From NCBI GenBank assembly GCA_022712315.1, contig JALAGS010000132.1:1-37330 (forward strand): a stretch of 37,330 bases of DNA. Direction: 5' to 3'. This document shows positions 1 through 7,211 of this stretch, piece by piece. This stretch comes from Sphingobacterium sp. Lineage in GTDB: Bacteria > Bacteroidota > Bacteroidia > Sphingobacteriales > Sphingobacteriaceae. Under the pieces are notes generated by a model that worked only from the letters and a program-made list of their open reading frames with translations, made no database searches and was not told the origin of the DNA. A program made the translations under genes and the position numbers. The stretch's first letter is position 1. Each line of letters opens with the position of its first letter.

Positions 1-107
1 ATGTATCAGTAAATGATTAATCGAAAATATAAATATTTTTAAAAATTTACAATCAAATTACGCAAATATTTTGATAAGAGCACGAAAAGCGTTATTTGTT
101 TAAACAA

Positions 108-137
108 AAAAAAGCGATGGAAATCCATCGCTTTTTT
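108..137 (-). terminator. Rho-independent terminator after tRNA-Arg
   Basis: An 8-bp perfect stem, GCGATGGA (114-121) against TCCATCGC (124-131), is flanked by A6 on the left and T6 on the right, so it can act in both directions. It lies just downstream of the minus-strand tRNA-Arg, which is its likely user. A 14-bp AT-rich palindrome (about 95-108) sits beside it. Nothing else recognisable lies in bases 1-107. Confidence 0.8.
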
Positions 138-142
138 ACCAG

Positions 143-214
143 TAGCCCCGAGCAGAATCGAACTGCTATCAAATGTTTAGGAAACATCTATTCTATCCGT
201 TGAACTACGGGGCC
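143..214 (-). tRNA. tRNA-Arg (anticodon CCT)
   Basis: Read on the minus strand, the sequence folds as a full cloverleaf. The acceptor is GGCCCCG paired with CGGGGCT (one G-U), with discriminator A. The anticodon loop TTCCTAA gives anticodon CCT, which reads the rare Arg codon AGG. The T-arm AGCAG/CTGCT has a TTCGATT loop. CCA is not encoded, so it must be added after transcription. The gene has its own promoter (226-256) and terminator (108-137), so it appears to be a single-gene transcript. Confidence 0.93.
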
Positions 215-225
215 TTTTCAGAAGC

Positions 226-256
226 CAAACTTAGGCTTATTTTACAAATAAGTCAA
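226..256 (-). promoter_or_regulatory. Promoter of tRNA-Arg (Bacteroidetes type)
   Basis: On the minus strand TTG (254-256) is followed after exactly 20 bp by TAAGTTTG (226-233), which matches the Bacteroidetes sigma consensus TTG-N17-23-TAnnTTTG. It lies 11 bases upstream of the mature tRNA 5' end. The tRNA-Tyr gene has the same two elements with the same 20-bp spacing, which makes a chance match unlikely. Confidence 0.7.
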
Positions 257-429
257 TAGCAAGCCTAAAATCCTGTCATTTTTTTTCAAAATAGATATCC
301 TGGAGAAGAATTAGCGTTTATGTGCTTTATGAGCGACTGCCATCACCAAAAAAAAATCTCCTGCCAAAAAACTGATTCAACAAAAAATCAAACCGATAAA
401 TTAAATGAGAATAGAAAGGAAGAAAAATG

Positions 430-510
430 TGGAGGGAGAAGGATTCGAACCTTCGAAGCCGAAGCAACGGATTTACAGTCCGTCCCATTTGACCGCTCTG
501 GAACCCCTCC
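430..510 (-). tRNA. tRNA-Tyr (anticodon GTA)
   Basis: The minus strand gives a class II tRNA of 81 bases. The acceptor is GGAGGGG/TCCCTCC (one G-U), with discriminator A. The anticodon loop CTGTAAA carries GTA, and there is a long variable arm (around GCTTCGGCTTCGAAG) as expected for bacterial tRNA-Tyr. The T-loop TTCGAAT is standard. CCA is not encoded. No clear U-run terminator was seen between it and tRNA-Arg, but each tRNA has its own promoter. Confidence 0.95.
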
Positions 511-539
511 AGCATTATGTTGTTCTGAATTGAACGTCG

Positions 540-570
540 CAAAAGTAGGTTTTGATTTGCATAACTGCAA
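540..570 (-). promoter_or_regulatory. Promoter of tRNA-Tyr (Bacteroidetes type)
   Basis: On the minus strand TTG (568-570) is followed after 20 bp by TACTTTTG (540-547), a full match to TTG-N20-TAnnTTTG. The -7 element ends 29 bases before the tRNA 5' end, leaving a short 5' leader for RNase P to remove. Confidence 0.7.
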
Positions 571-762
571 TTATTTTACGCTGTAAATTTGTAACTATCG
601 CTGTATTAATCCTTTTATTTTTACTTATTACCTGCTCCACATCCCCAATGCCATATTAACTCATCATTGTTATAATAAAAACTTATTGTTATAATCCAGT
701 CATAATAGATTTTGACAATAGTGTATTGCTAAAATCAATTCGCTTTTTGGAAAGAGTTGCTG

Positions 763-770
763 TATCTTTG
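763..770 (+). promoter_or_regulatory. -7 promoter element of the peroxiredoxin operon
   Basis: TATCTTTG is a perfect TAnnTTTG -7 element. Transcription from it would begin near 775, inside the upstream extension of the longest reading frame, so it supports translation starting at 798. The -33 element is weak: TTC about 21 bp upstream instead of TTG. Confidence 0.5.
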
Positions 771-797
771 TGTCAACAAAAAAAAGAAAGATATATT

Positions 798-1430
798 ATG
801 AGTTTCACAGGTAAAAGTTTTCCAAGCATTACAGTAGATGCAATTGATTATTTAGGCGATAATTTACAAATCAACATTTTTGAAAAAGCGGTTAAAGAAG
901 GTAAAAAAGTGCTTTTATTTTGGTACCCAAAAGACTTCACTTTTGTTTGTCCTACTGAGTTACATGCTTTCCAAGAAGCTGCTGCTGAGTTTGAAAAACG
1001 CAATACAATCTTAATCGGTGCTTCATGTGATACAAATGAAGTTCACTTTGCATGGTTAAACACAGCAAAAGATAATGGTGGTATTGAAGGTGTTGAATAC
1101 CCTATCTTGGCAGATACTAACCGTAATTTATCAAGTGTATTAGGAATTTTGGACGTTCAAGAGGTTGAACACCCAGAATATGGCACTTTAGCACAAGGTT
1201 CTGCTGTTACTTACAGAGCCACTTATTTAATTGACGAAACTGGCCGCGTATTCCACGAATCTGTAAACGATATGCCTTTAGGCCGTAACGTTAAAGAATA
1301 TTTACGCTTGATTGATGCTTACGCGCACGTACAAAAATTCGGTGAAGTATGTCCTGCAAACTGGGAAGAAGGTAAAGATGCCATGAACGCAGACAGAAAA
1401 GGTGTAGCTGATTATTTAGCTAAACACTAA
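798..1430 (+). CDS. Typical 2-Cys peroxiredoxin (AhpC/Prx1 family)
   Basis: This enzyme reduces hydrogen peroxide and organic peroxides in the cytoplasm, using thiols donated by a thioredoxin-type partner. The protein has 210 residues, normal for the family. The peroxidatic cysteine is Cys51 in FTFVCPTE and the resolving cysteine is Cys185 in EVCPANW. A GGIEG segment resembles the GGLG motif of peroxide-sensitive enzymes. The frame stays open upstream to 726, but the ATG at 798 begins the conserved N-terminus (MSFTGKSFPS), and a -7 promoter element at 763-770 lies inside the extension, so 798 is chosen. It is the first gene of an operon with a thioredoxin-like protein and a DUF6952-type protein, and the thioredoxin is its likely reductant. 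Whether to call it ahpC is uncertain, since no ahpF is present. Confidence 0.93.
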   Translation: MSFTGKSFPSITVDAIDYLGDNLQINIFEKAVKEGKKVLLFWYPKDFTFVCPTELHAFQEAAAEFEKRNTILIGASCDTNEVHFAWLNTAKDNGGIEGVEYPILADTNRNLSSVLGILDVQEVEHPEYGTLAQGSAVTYRATYLIDETGRVFHESVNDMPLGRNVKEYLRLIDAYAHVQKFGEVCPANWEEGKDAMNADRKGVADYLAKH

Positions 1431-1437
1431 AAAATAC

Positions 1438-1484
1438 AAGACCATAGGTCTTATCAACAGGAGCTATTCCCAGTTCCTGTTGAT
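1438..1484 (+). other. Two stacked intra-operon stem-loops
   Basis: Hairpin 1 is AAGACC (1438-1443), loop ATA, GGTCTT (1447-1452). Hairpin 2 begins on the next base: a 13-bp stem with one G-U (1453-1465 with 1472-1484) and a 6-base loop. No T-run follows, so this does not look like an ordinary terminator. It sits 7 bases after the peroxiredoxin stop and 30 bases before the thioredoxin start. It could protect the 3' end of a processed peroxiredoxin mRNA or reduce read-through; that role is inferred. Confidence 0.6.
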
Positions 1485-1514
1485 TTCTCCAACAATCACC
1501 TTAATAATAAAATC

Positions 1515-1829
1515 ATGTTACAAGAATTAGAAAACGATAATTTACAAGAAATTGTAAACAATAACGATATTGTTATGGTTCAGTACTCCGCAACTTGGTG
1601 CGGGAACTGCAAAATCATGAAACCAAAATTCAAAAAATTGGCGGGTGAAAATGACAGTGTGCCCTTTGTAATTGCTGATGCCGAGAAATTCCCTGAATCC
1701 CGCAAATTGGCAAATGTCAATAATCTGCCAACTTTTGCCGCCTTTAAAAACGGTAAATTGGTCAATCAAGTACAAACAAATAAGTTGGACGCATTAGTAG
1801 AATTATTCAATGAAACTACCGGTAATTAA
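1515..1829 (+). CDS. Thioredoxin-like protein (WCGNC active site)
   Basis: A 104-residue single-domain thioredoxin-fold protein without a signal peptide, so cytoplasmic. The redox motif is Trp28-Cys29-Gly30-Asn31-Cys32; the proline of classical WCGPC is replaced by asparagine, which should alter the redox potential. The cis-proline loop is present (NNLPTF). It lies 84 bases after the peroxiredoxin gene and overlaps the next gene by 20 bases, so it probably serves as the dedicated reductant of the peroxiredoxin. The start is the ATG at 1515 after an AT-rich leader with no Shine-Dalgarno sequence. Membership of the thioredoxin fold is clear; the partner is inferred from gene order. Confidence 0.9.
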   Translation: MLQELENDNLQEIVNNNDIVMVQYSATWCGNCKIMKPKFKKLAGENDSVPFVIADAEKFPESRKLANVNNLPTFAAFKNGKLVNQVQTNKLDALVELFNETTGN

Positions 1830-2064
1830 ACATTTGACAGAATTCATCGAGCAAAATGATGTAGATTATGTTTTGGAGACTATCGAAACATTGGAAGCGC
1901 TGACAGAAGCCCCTTTGAAAGATGAAGAACTCGATGTTCTTGGTGAATTGATCTCCAATCTATATGGAGCTGTCGAAGTCGATAAATTGATAAAAGAAGG
2001 TAACTCCAAAAAAGATGCTTTAAACATGTTTATGAAGCGTGTTTTAGGAGCGATCGATAAATAG
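1810..2064 (+). CDS. Small conserved protein, DUF6952-like
   Basis: An 84-residue acidic, mostly helical protein with no signal peptide or membrane segment. I recognise it as resembling the DUF6952 proteins that follow peroxiredoxin-thioredoxin pairs in Bacteroidota; the family name is from memory and less certain than the gene itself. It contains no cysteine, so it is unlikely to be a redox carrier and may be an adaptor or stability factor. Its ATG lies inside the end of the thioredoxin gene (20-base overlap, different frame), which points to translational coupling. No experimental function is known to me. Confidence 0.8.
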   Translation: MKLPVIKHLTEFIEQNDVDYVLETIETLEALTEAPLKDEELDVLGELISNLYGAVEVDKLIKEGNSKKDALNMFMKRVLGAIDK

Positions 2065-2704
2065 TCTTTACTGCAAAAGCCGAATCGTGAAACTTTCTTT
2101 TCCAGGTGTACTTATCCGTTTTTGAGTACGGGAAGCAAAAGAGATTTAGGTCAACTAAAATTTGCTTAACGGGTTGGCTATGTCCGAATTTGATCGATCC
2201 TATCTTTTGAAGGTAGCATCGGATATATCCGACAAAAAAATCGCTGTATTGCAGCATTTTAAACGAATAACACCTGTATATGATTCGTTTTTCAAACGCT
2301 AAAATGTTGACAAAATTTAGCAATGTGGAAAACTAATTAAAGTAATCTGACAGAACTAAATATTTTCTACATATATTTACTATGTTAAAGGTTGCCACTT
2401 GGAGCGAAGCGACAAAATAACTATTCTCTAAAAATTCGTTTCAGGAAAAAATATTTTAATTGTTAAACGGAAATTCCAACATGATTGGGATTTCCGTTTT
2501 TTATTTTCATGGATATTTACGACAAAATTCTCTTTCAACTTCCGTAGCTAAACAGACCTTTAACTAAACTATTCCGCTCATTTCCTTTGGGTATTTATAG
2601 GTTTTATCGATAACAGTATTACCGCGCCAAAGAATAGATAAACACTGTCAATAAAATTACAATAGCCAACAATCTGTTGTTAATCAAAATCTTTATCTTT
2701 AAAC
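2065..2704. other. 640-base gene-free stretch
   Basis: No convincing protein gene is visible. The only long minus-strand frame here (about 2030-2323) runs into the DUF6952-like gene and resembles no family I know. The stretch contains a 12-base palindrome CGGATATATCCG (about 2219-2230), a short hairpin around CTATCTTTTGAAGGTAG, and a terminator at 2465-2502. The last 200 bases lead into the next operon and contain TATCTTTA (2694-2701) just before the ATG, a near match to the -7 element. A small RNA ending at the terminator is possible but unproven. Confidence 0.5.
2465..2502 (+). terminator. Rho-independent terminator
   Basis: AAACGGAAATTCC and GGGATTTCCGTTT form a 13-position stem with one imperfect position, around a loop of about 9 bases, followed by T6. 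It faces forward and lies 400 bases after the last peroxiredoxin-operon gene. It ends either a long 3' UTR of that operon or an independent small RNA. Confidence 0.75.
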
Positions 2705-5158
2705 ATGCGAAAACCTTTTCTCTCTGCTATCATCATATTGGCCGGTATCCTCTCGGCTTCCATTGTTAAGGCACAGCATCCACAATGGAATGCTGCTGAA
2801 ATCAAACTTAATCTAGAAAAACTGAATGTACTGGGTTCGGTTCTTTATTTTGCTGCACACCCAGATGATGAAAATACGCGGCTGATCGCTTGGCTTGCAC
2901 AGGAAAAAAAATACAGAACAGGCTACCTATCACTAACCCGTGGCGATGGGGGACAGAACCTTATCGGAACAGAACAGGGTATTGAACTAGGCTTGATCCG
3001 AACACAGGAACTATTGGCTGCACGAAAAATAGATAAAGGCGAGCAATTCTTTTCCTCTGCCTACGACTTTGGTTTTTCAAAAACTCCCGAAGAGACTTTT
3101 GAATTCTGGGATAAACAAAGGGTGCTTAGCGAAGCCGTATGGGTTATTCGCAAATTTAGACCTGATGTCATTATCACACGGTTCCCGCCGGACCCTAGAG
3201 GTGGACATGGCCACCATCAAGCTTCCGCTATTTTGGCTCACGAAGCCTTTAAAGCCGCAGCCGATCCGACACAATTTCCCGAACAGCTTCAATTTGTCTC
3301 CCCTTGGCAGACTAAACGTCTCTTGTGGAACACGGCCAATTTTGGCGGGCAAAACAATACGCGCGAAGATCAGTTAAAAATAGATATCGGCGATTACAAC
3401 TCTTTATTAGGAGCGTCTTATGGGGAAATCGCGGCACAAAGCCGATCTTCACACAAAAGCCAGGGCTTTGGCTCAGCGGGCCAACGCGGCTCATCCATTG
3501 AATATTTTGACTATGTAGATGGTTCTCCTGCAGAGAAGACACTATTAGATGGCGTTGATACCTCATGGAAAAGAATACAAAACAGTACAAAAGTTCAATC
3601 TTTGATTGACCATATTAATCAAACTTATCAGGTAGACAAGCCTGAACTTGTTATTCCCGAACTTATCCAACTTCATAAAGCATTGGAACAAATTACTGAT
3701 GATTACTGGAGAAAGGAGAAGAAAAGAGAAGTGGAGCAACTGATTCTGGCCTGCGGAGGAATCTGGTTTGAAAGTATTGCCAAAAACCCATCTTATGCTT
3801 TGGGTGATCAGATGAAAGTAGACCATTCTATCATTGTTAGGCGACCGAATGTAACCGTTGAGCTCATTCAAATGAACGGTCATGACATGCACGAAACCTT
3901 AAAAACAAATCGATTGCAAAAAGACTCCGTTCTTATATACGCTAACAGTACAACACAACCCTACTGGCTGACTGAAGCACATAGTAAAGGTAAATTTAAC
4001 GTCAGTGACTTTAATCTTACCGGCTACCCCGAAAACCCAAATGCTCCACAGCTATCATTTGGACTTCGGATCAATGGTGAAAACATGACCTTTAATCAAC
4101 CTATACAATATAAATACACAGATCCTGTGCGTGGAGAAATCTATAATCCCATTGTGATTCTCCCACAACTATCAGCTAAAAGTTCAAGCCCTTTGGCACT
4201 CACCCAAAATGCAGCCGCGGTCAAGATAAATTTAACTTTTCACAAAAACGGACTGGAACAAACAGGAACATTTAACATCCTATCCAATGTCCCTCATGGT
4301 TGGGAAGTTTCGCCCGCATCATTTGATCTATCTTTCGACAAAGGAGGTAGTACAGCGACGAAAGAAATCACGATAAAACCACTAGACAGATCCAATTCTT
4401 CTATTGATACACTAAGCTTTCAACTGGCAAAAAAAGAGCATCTGAAAGAGATAAAAGCCATCGATTACCCACATATCCCCAATATTGTTTATTTTCCGGA
4501 TGTAGCGATCAAAATGAGTAATATTAGCCTGATTAACAATGTAAAAACGGTCGCATATATTCATGGGGCAGGGGACCTCATTCCAGAATCGCTCGCTGCC
4601 ATTGGTATTAAAGTCGATGTCTTGAGTAGTGAACAGGCTTTAAAAGCAGATCTCAATGCCTATGATGCAGTGATTTTAGGTGTACGCATATTCAATGTCA
4701 ACAGAGAAATTGCACAGTTACAAAATAGACTTCTTTCTTATGTCGACATGGGCGGGACAGTCCTGGAACAATACAATGTGAACAACGGATTGATCTCAAA
4801 ACAGTTTGGCCCTTTTCCATTTAGCATCGGCAGAAACCGTGTGACCGACGAGATGGCGAAAGTACACTTCGATAAGAACGATCCGATTTTCAATTACCCG
4901 AACAAGATCAGCGATGCAGACTTCGAACATTGGGTACAGGAACGCGGACTCTACTTTGCGGAAGATATTGATAAGAGATACCGCACTCCAATTACAATCC
5001 AAGACGCCGGAGAACCACTGCACAACGGCTCTTTATTGATAGCCCAATATGGAAAAGGTAAATTTGTTTATACATCACTATCTTTTTTTAGACAATTACC
5101 CGCCGGAATTCCCGGAGCTTACAGATTATTTGTAAATTTGTTATCAAAATCAAAATAA
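2705..5158 (+). CDS. Secreted PIG-L family deacetylase (LmbE-like) with C-terminal extension
   Basis: The family are zinc-dependent hydrolases that remove N-acetyl groups from GlcNAc-type sugars. The 817-residue protein starts with a signal peptide (cleavage likely after Ala23, before QHPQW). The PIG-L domain follows with AHPDDE at 51-56 (metal ligands His52, Asp55) and GGHGHHQ at 166-172. The middle is beta-rich. The C-terminal third (about 590-817) looks like a glutamine-amidotransferase/ThuA-like fold. This long architecture is common in Bacteroidota and much larger than stand-alone LmbE enzymes. It leads a tight operon with two small membrane proteins and a sodium symporter, suggesting periplasmic deacetylation of an amino sugar whose product is then imported. 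The substrate is unknown. Confidence 0.9.
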   Translation: MRKPFLSAIIILAGILSASIVKAQHPQWNAAEIKLNLEKLNVLGSVLYFAAHPDDENTRLIAWLAQEKKYRTGYLSLTRGDGGQNLIGTEQGIELGLIRTQELLAARKIDKGEQFFSSAYDFGFSKTPEETFEFWDKQRVLSEAVWVIRKFRPDVIITRFPPDPRGGHGHHQASAILAHEAFKAAADPTQFPEQLQFVSPWQTKRLLWNTANFGGQNNTREDQLKIDIGDYNSLLGASYGEIAAQSRSSHKSQGFGSAGQRGSSIEYFDYVDGSPAEKTLLDGVDTSWKRIQNSTKVQSLIDHINQTYQVDKPELVIPELIQLHKALEQITDDYWRKEKKREVEQLILACGGIWFESIAKNPSYALGDQMKVDHSIIVRRPNVTVELIQMNGHDMHETLKTNRLQKDSVLIYANSTTQPYWLTEAHSKGKFNVSDFNLTGYPENPNAPQLSFGLRINGENMTFNQPIQYKYTDPVRGEIYNPIVILPQLSAKSSSPLALTQNAAAVKINLTFHKNGLEQTGTFNILSNVPHGWEVSPASFDLSFDKGGSTATKEITIKPLDRSNSSIDTLSFQLAKKEHLKEIKAIDYPHIPNIVYFPDVAIKMSNISLINNVKTVAYIHGAGDLIPESLAAIGIKVDVLSSEQALKADLNAYDAVILGVRIFNVNREIAQLQNRLLSYVDMGGTVLEQYNVNNGLISKQFGPFPFSIGRNRVTDEMAKVHFDKNDPIFNYPNKISDADFEHWVQERGLYFAEDIDKRYRTPITIQDAGEPLHNGSLLIAQYGKGKFVYTSLSFFRQLPAGIPGAYRLFVNLLSKSK

Positions 5159-5165
5159 TATAATA

Positions 5166-5375
5166 ATGGAAAATCAGATTGACAACAACTGCACTTCGAT
5201 AGATGCTGGTAAAGCAAAAGGAATTATTCTTTTAGTTGCTGTAGTGTTTGGTGCATTAATTGGATTCACTGCAAACGAGACATTTTTAAGCATCTTTGGC
5301 GGTGCCGCTGTCGGATTGATTATCGCAGCAATTTTTAATAGCGTCATTTATCCTCAGAAGCCTTCTGATAGATAA
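5166..5375 (+). CDS. 69-aa two-helix membrane protein, unknown
   Basis: A small protein with a polar N-terminus (about 18 residues), then two hydrophobic segments (about 19-37 and 43-61) separated by a short polar turn. It is rich in Gly and Ala, as in helical-hairpin membrane proteins. It begins 7 bases after the PIG-L stop and ends 5 bases before the next small gene, so it belongs to the operon. I do not recognise a family. A role as accessory subunit of the downstream symporter is possible but only suggested by position. Confidence 0.75.
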   Translation: MENQIDNNCTSIDAGKAKGIILLVAVVFGALIGFTANETFLSIFGGAAVGLIIAAIFNSVIYPQKPSDR

Positions 5376-5380
5376 AAAAT

Positions 5381-5473
5381 ATGAATAGCTGGAAGCGCTT
5401 CTACTGGTTGGTCGTTATCTGGCTATTTGTATTTATCCTTTTTCTGTACTTTTTCACTAAACACTATTCATGA
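5381..5473 (+). CDS. 30-aa single-helix membrane protein, unknown
   Basis: A 30-codon gene that gene callers easily miss. The peptide starts MNSWKRFYW, continues as an uninterrupted hydrophobic helix, and ends FFTKHYS. The basic N-terminus predicts an inside-N orientation. It begins 5 bases after the stop of the 69-aa gene, and its TGA overlaps the ATG of the symporter (ATGA), a hallmark of translational coupling. Context makes it a plausible small partner of the sodium symporter. No similarity is known to me. Confidence 0.65.
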   Translation: MNSWKRFYWLVVIWLFVFILFLYFFTKHYS

Positions 5474-7176
5474 GTACAGCAGATTGGATCGTTTTATTTC
5501 TGACACTTTTATGCATTGTCGTTTATGGCATGTATAAAAGTCGAGGCATCAAAAATATTGACGGGTATCTCCTAGGCAACCGCTCGTTGCCTTGGTATCA
5601 CGTGGGATTATCGGTAATGGCAACACAAGCCAGCGCCATTACTTTCTTATCCGCACCGGGACTTGCCTATTCTTCTGGAATGAGCTTTGTCCAATTCTAT
5701 TTTGGCCTTCCCTTAGCCATGATTGTCCTCTGTATCACATTTATCCCTATTTTTCATAAACTAAAAGTTTTTACGGCCTACGAATTTCTAGAAAAACGTT
5801 TTGACGTCAAAACCAGAGGGCTGACTGCTATTCTTTTTCTGATACAACGTGGCATATCTACAGGTATTACAATCTTTGCCCCCGCGCTAATTATATCGAC
5901 TATACTCCATATTGATCTTACCTGGACGACATTGGCAATCGGAAGTTTTGTTGTTATCTACACAACCTATGGAGGAACCAAAGCCGTATCGCACACACAA
6001 TTGCTTCAAATGAGCATTATCTTTGGTTCTTTGCTCGTTGCTGGCATACTGGTCATCCATCTGCTCCCAGAGAACATTGGACTATCAAAAGCGCTTCATA
6101 TTGCAGGAAAATCTGGGAAAACAAATGCGCTGGATTTTACTTTTGATCTCAACAATAACTATACACTCTGGACAGGACTTGTCGGTGGTTTTTTCCTCCA
6201 GCTTTCTTACTTTGGAACTGACCAAAGTCAGGTAGGCCGTTATCTGACGGGAGCTTCGGTCAAAGAAAGCCGCATGGGATTAATCATGAATGGTCTACTG
6301 AAAATTCCGATGCAATTTGCTATTCTGCTGATTGGAATACTAGTATTTGCCTACTATCAATTCCATGAGCCACCTATTTTTTTCAACCAGGTCGAAATCA
6401 AGAAACTTAAAGAGAGCAAATATGCCCCTGAATATCAGATTCTGGAAGAAAAACATAGTGAGCTATTTAAAAAACGTGAATCTGTTGTTCAGCAACTCAA
6501 TACAGCATTAGATCAAGATGACAAAAAAGACATTGCTGATTATCGAATCTCATTGGGGCAACTCAATGCCCAAATGCAGCAGGTAAAAGCGGGAACTTTA
6601 AACTTAATCAAAAAGAATAACCCAACAGCGGAAACCAATGACAATAATTATGTATTTCTTGCTTTTGTGACAAGCGTCTTTCCAAAAGGACTCATCGGGC
6701 TTCTCATAGCGGTTATTTTTCTCGCATCTATGGGTTCGACAGCAAGTGCCATCAACTCATTGGCTTCAACAACGACCATTGATATCTATAAAAGATTCAT
6801 CTACCGTGACTCCTCCGAAAAGCAGGACCTATTATGGTCCCGTTTATTCACATTAATCTGGGGTATATTTACCGTGGCTGTCGCATTGTATGCCAACAGA
6901 CTGGGCAATCTCCTTGAAGCGGTCAATATATTGGGTTCATTATTTTATGGTACTATCCTAGGAATCTTTATCGTCGCGTTTTACATGAAGAAAATCCATG
7001 GCAAAGCTGTTTTCTTTGCGGCAATACTTTCCGAAATTATTGTGGTCTCCATCTGGATGATGAACAAAATTCCTTTTCTCTGGCTCAATCTTATTGGCTG
7101 TGCCGCTGTTATGCTAATCGCTTACTTCCTACAAATGGGAATTAAAGAATCTCGTTTTACAAAGGACAAAGAATAA
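5470..7176 (+). CDS. Sodium:solute symporter (SSS family)
   Basis: A 568-residue integral membrane transporter with many hydrophobic helices. The N-terminal half has the SSS features DGYLLGNRSLPW (about 31-42), conserved glycine-rich helix turns and a QSQVGRYLTG stretch. It would couple sodium entry to uptake of a small organic solute. Between about residues 295 and 393 there is a long hydrophilic, Lys/Glu/Gln-rich, coiled-coil-like loop not found in classical members such as PutP. It is last in an operon with a PIG-L deacetylase and two small membrane proteins, which suggests an amino-sugar or related substrate. The start overlaps the preceding 30-aa gene by four bases. Confidence 0.9.
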   Translation: MSTADWIVLFLTLLCIVVYGMYKSRGIKNIDGYLLGNRSLPWYHVGLSVMATQASAITFLSAPGLAYSSGMSFVQFYFGLPLAMIVLCITFIPIFHKLKVFTAYEFLEKRFDVKTRGLTAILFLIQRGISTGITIFAPALIISTILHIDLTWTTLAIGSFVVIYTTYGGTKAVSHTQLLQMSIIFGSLLVAGILVIHLLPENIGLSKALHIAGKSGKTNALDFTFDLNNNYTLWTGLVGGFFLQLSYFGTDQSQVGRYLTGASVKESRMGLIMNGLLKIPMQFAILLIGILVFAYYQFHEPPIFFNQVEIKKLKESKYAPEYQILEEKHSELFKKRESVVQQLNTALDQDDKKDIADYRISLGQLNAQMQQVKAGTLNLIKKNNPTAETNDNNYVFLAFVTSVFPKGLIGLLIAVIFLASMGSTASAINSLASTTTIDIYKRFIYRDSSEKQDLLWSRLFTLIWGIFTVAVALYANRLGNLLEAVNILGSLFYGTILGIFIVAFYMKKIHGKAVFFAAILSEIIVVSIWMMNKIPFLWLNLIGCAAVMLIAYFLQMGIKESRFTKDKE

Positions 7177-7190
7177 CTTGCGTAAAAGAA

Positions 7191-7211
7191 AAAGCCTGAT
7201 TAGTTCAGGCT
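7191..7211 (-). terminator. Terminator of the envelope operon
   Basis: On the minus strand AGCCTGA and TCAGGCT form a 7-bp stem with a 5-base loop, directly followed by a T-rich tract. The stem touches the amidase stop codon (7211-7213). It also lies between two convergent operons, so it may slow transcription arriving from the symporter side. Confidence 0.7.

Noticed and set aside
320..586. Frames on both strands over the tRNA-Tyr gene
   Set aside because: They run through a complete tRNA and carry no protein-like pattern.
726..797. N-terminal extension of the peroxiredoxin
   Set aside because: It contains the likely -7 promoter element and does not match the family N-terminus, which begins at 798.
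2030..2323. 97-codon minus-strand frame in the gene-free stretch after the peroxiredoxin operon
   Set aside because: It overlaps the end of the DUF6952-like gene, has no recognisable family, and its Cys/Phe/Tyr/Lys-rich composition looks like translated AT-rich non-coding DNA.
3069..3892. Open frames of about 90-110 codons on other frames of the PIG-L gene
   Set aside because: They are shadows of a well-supported long gene.
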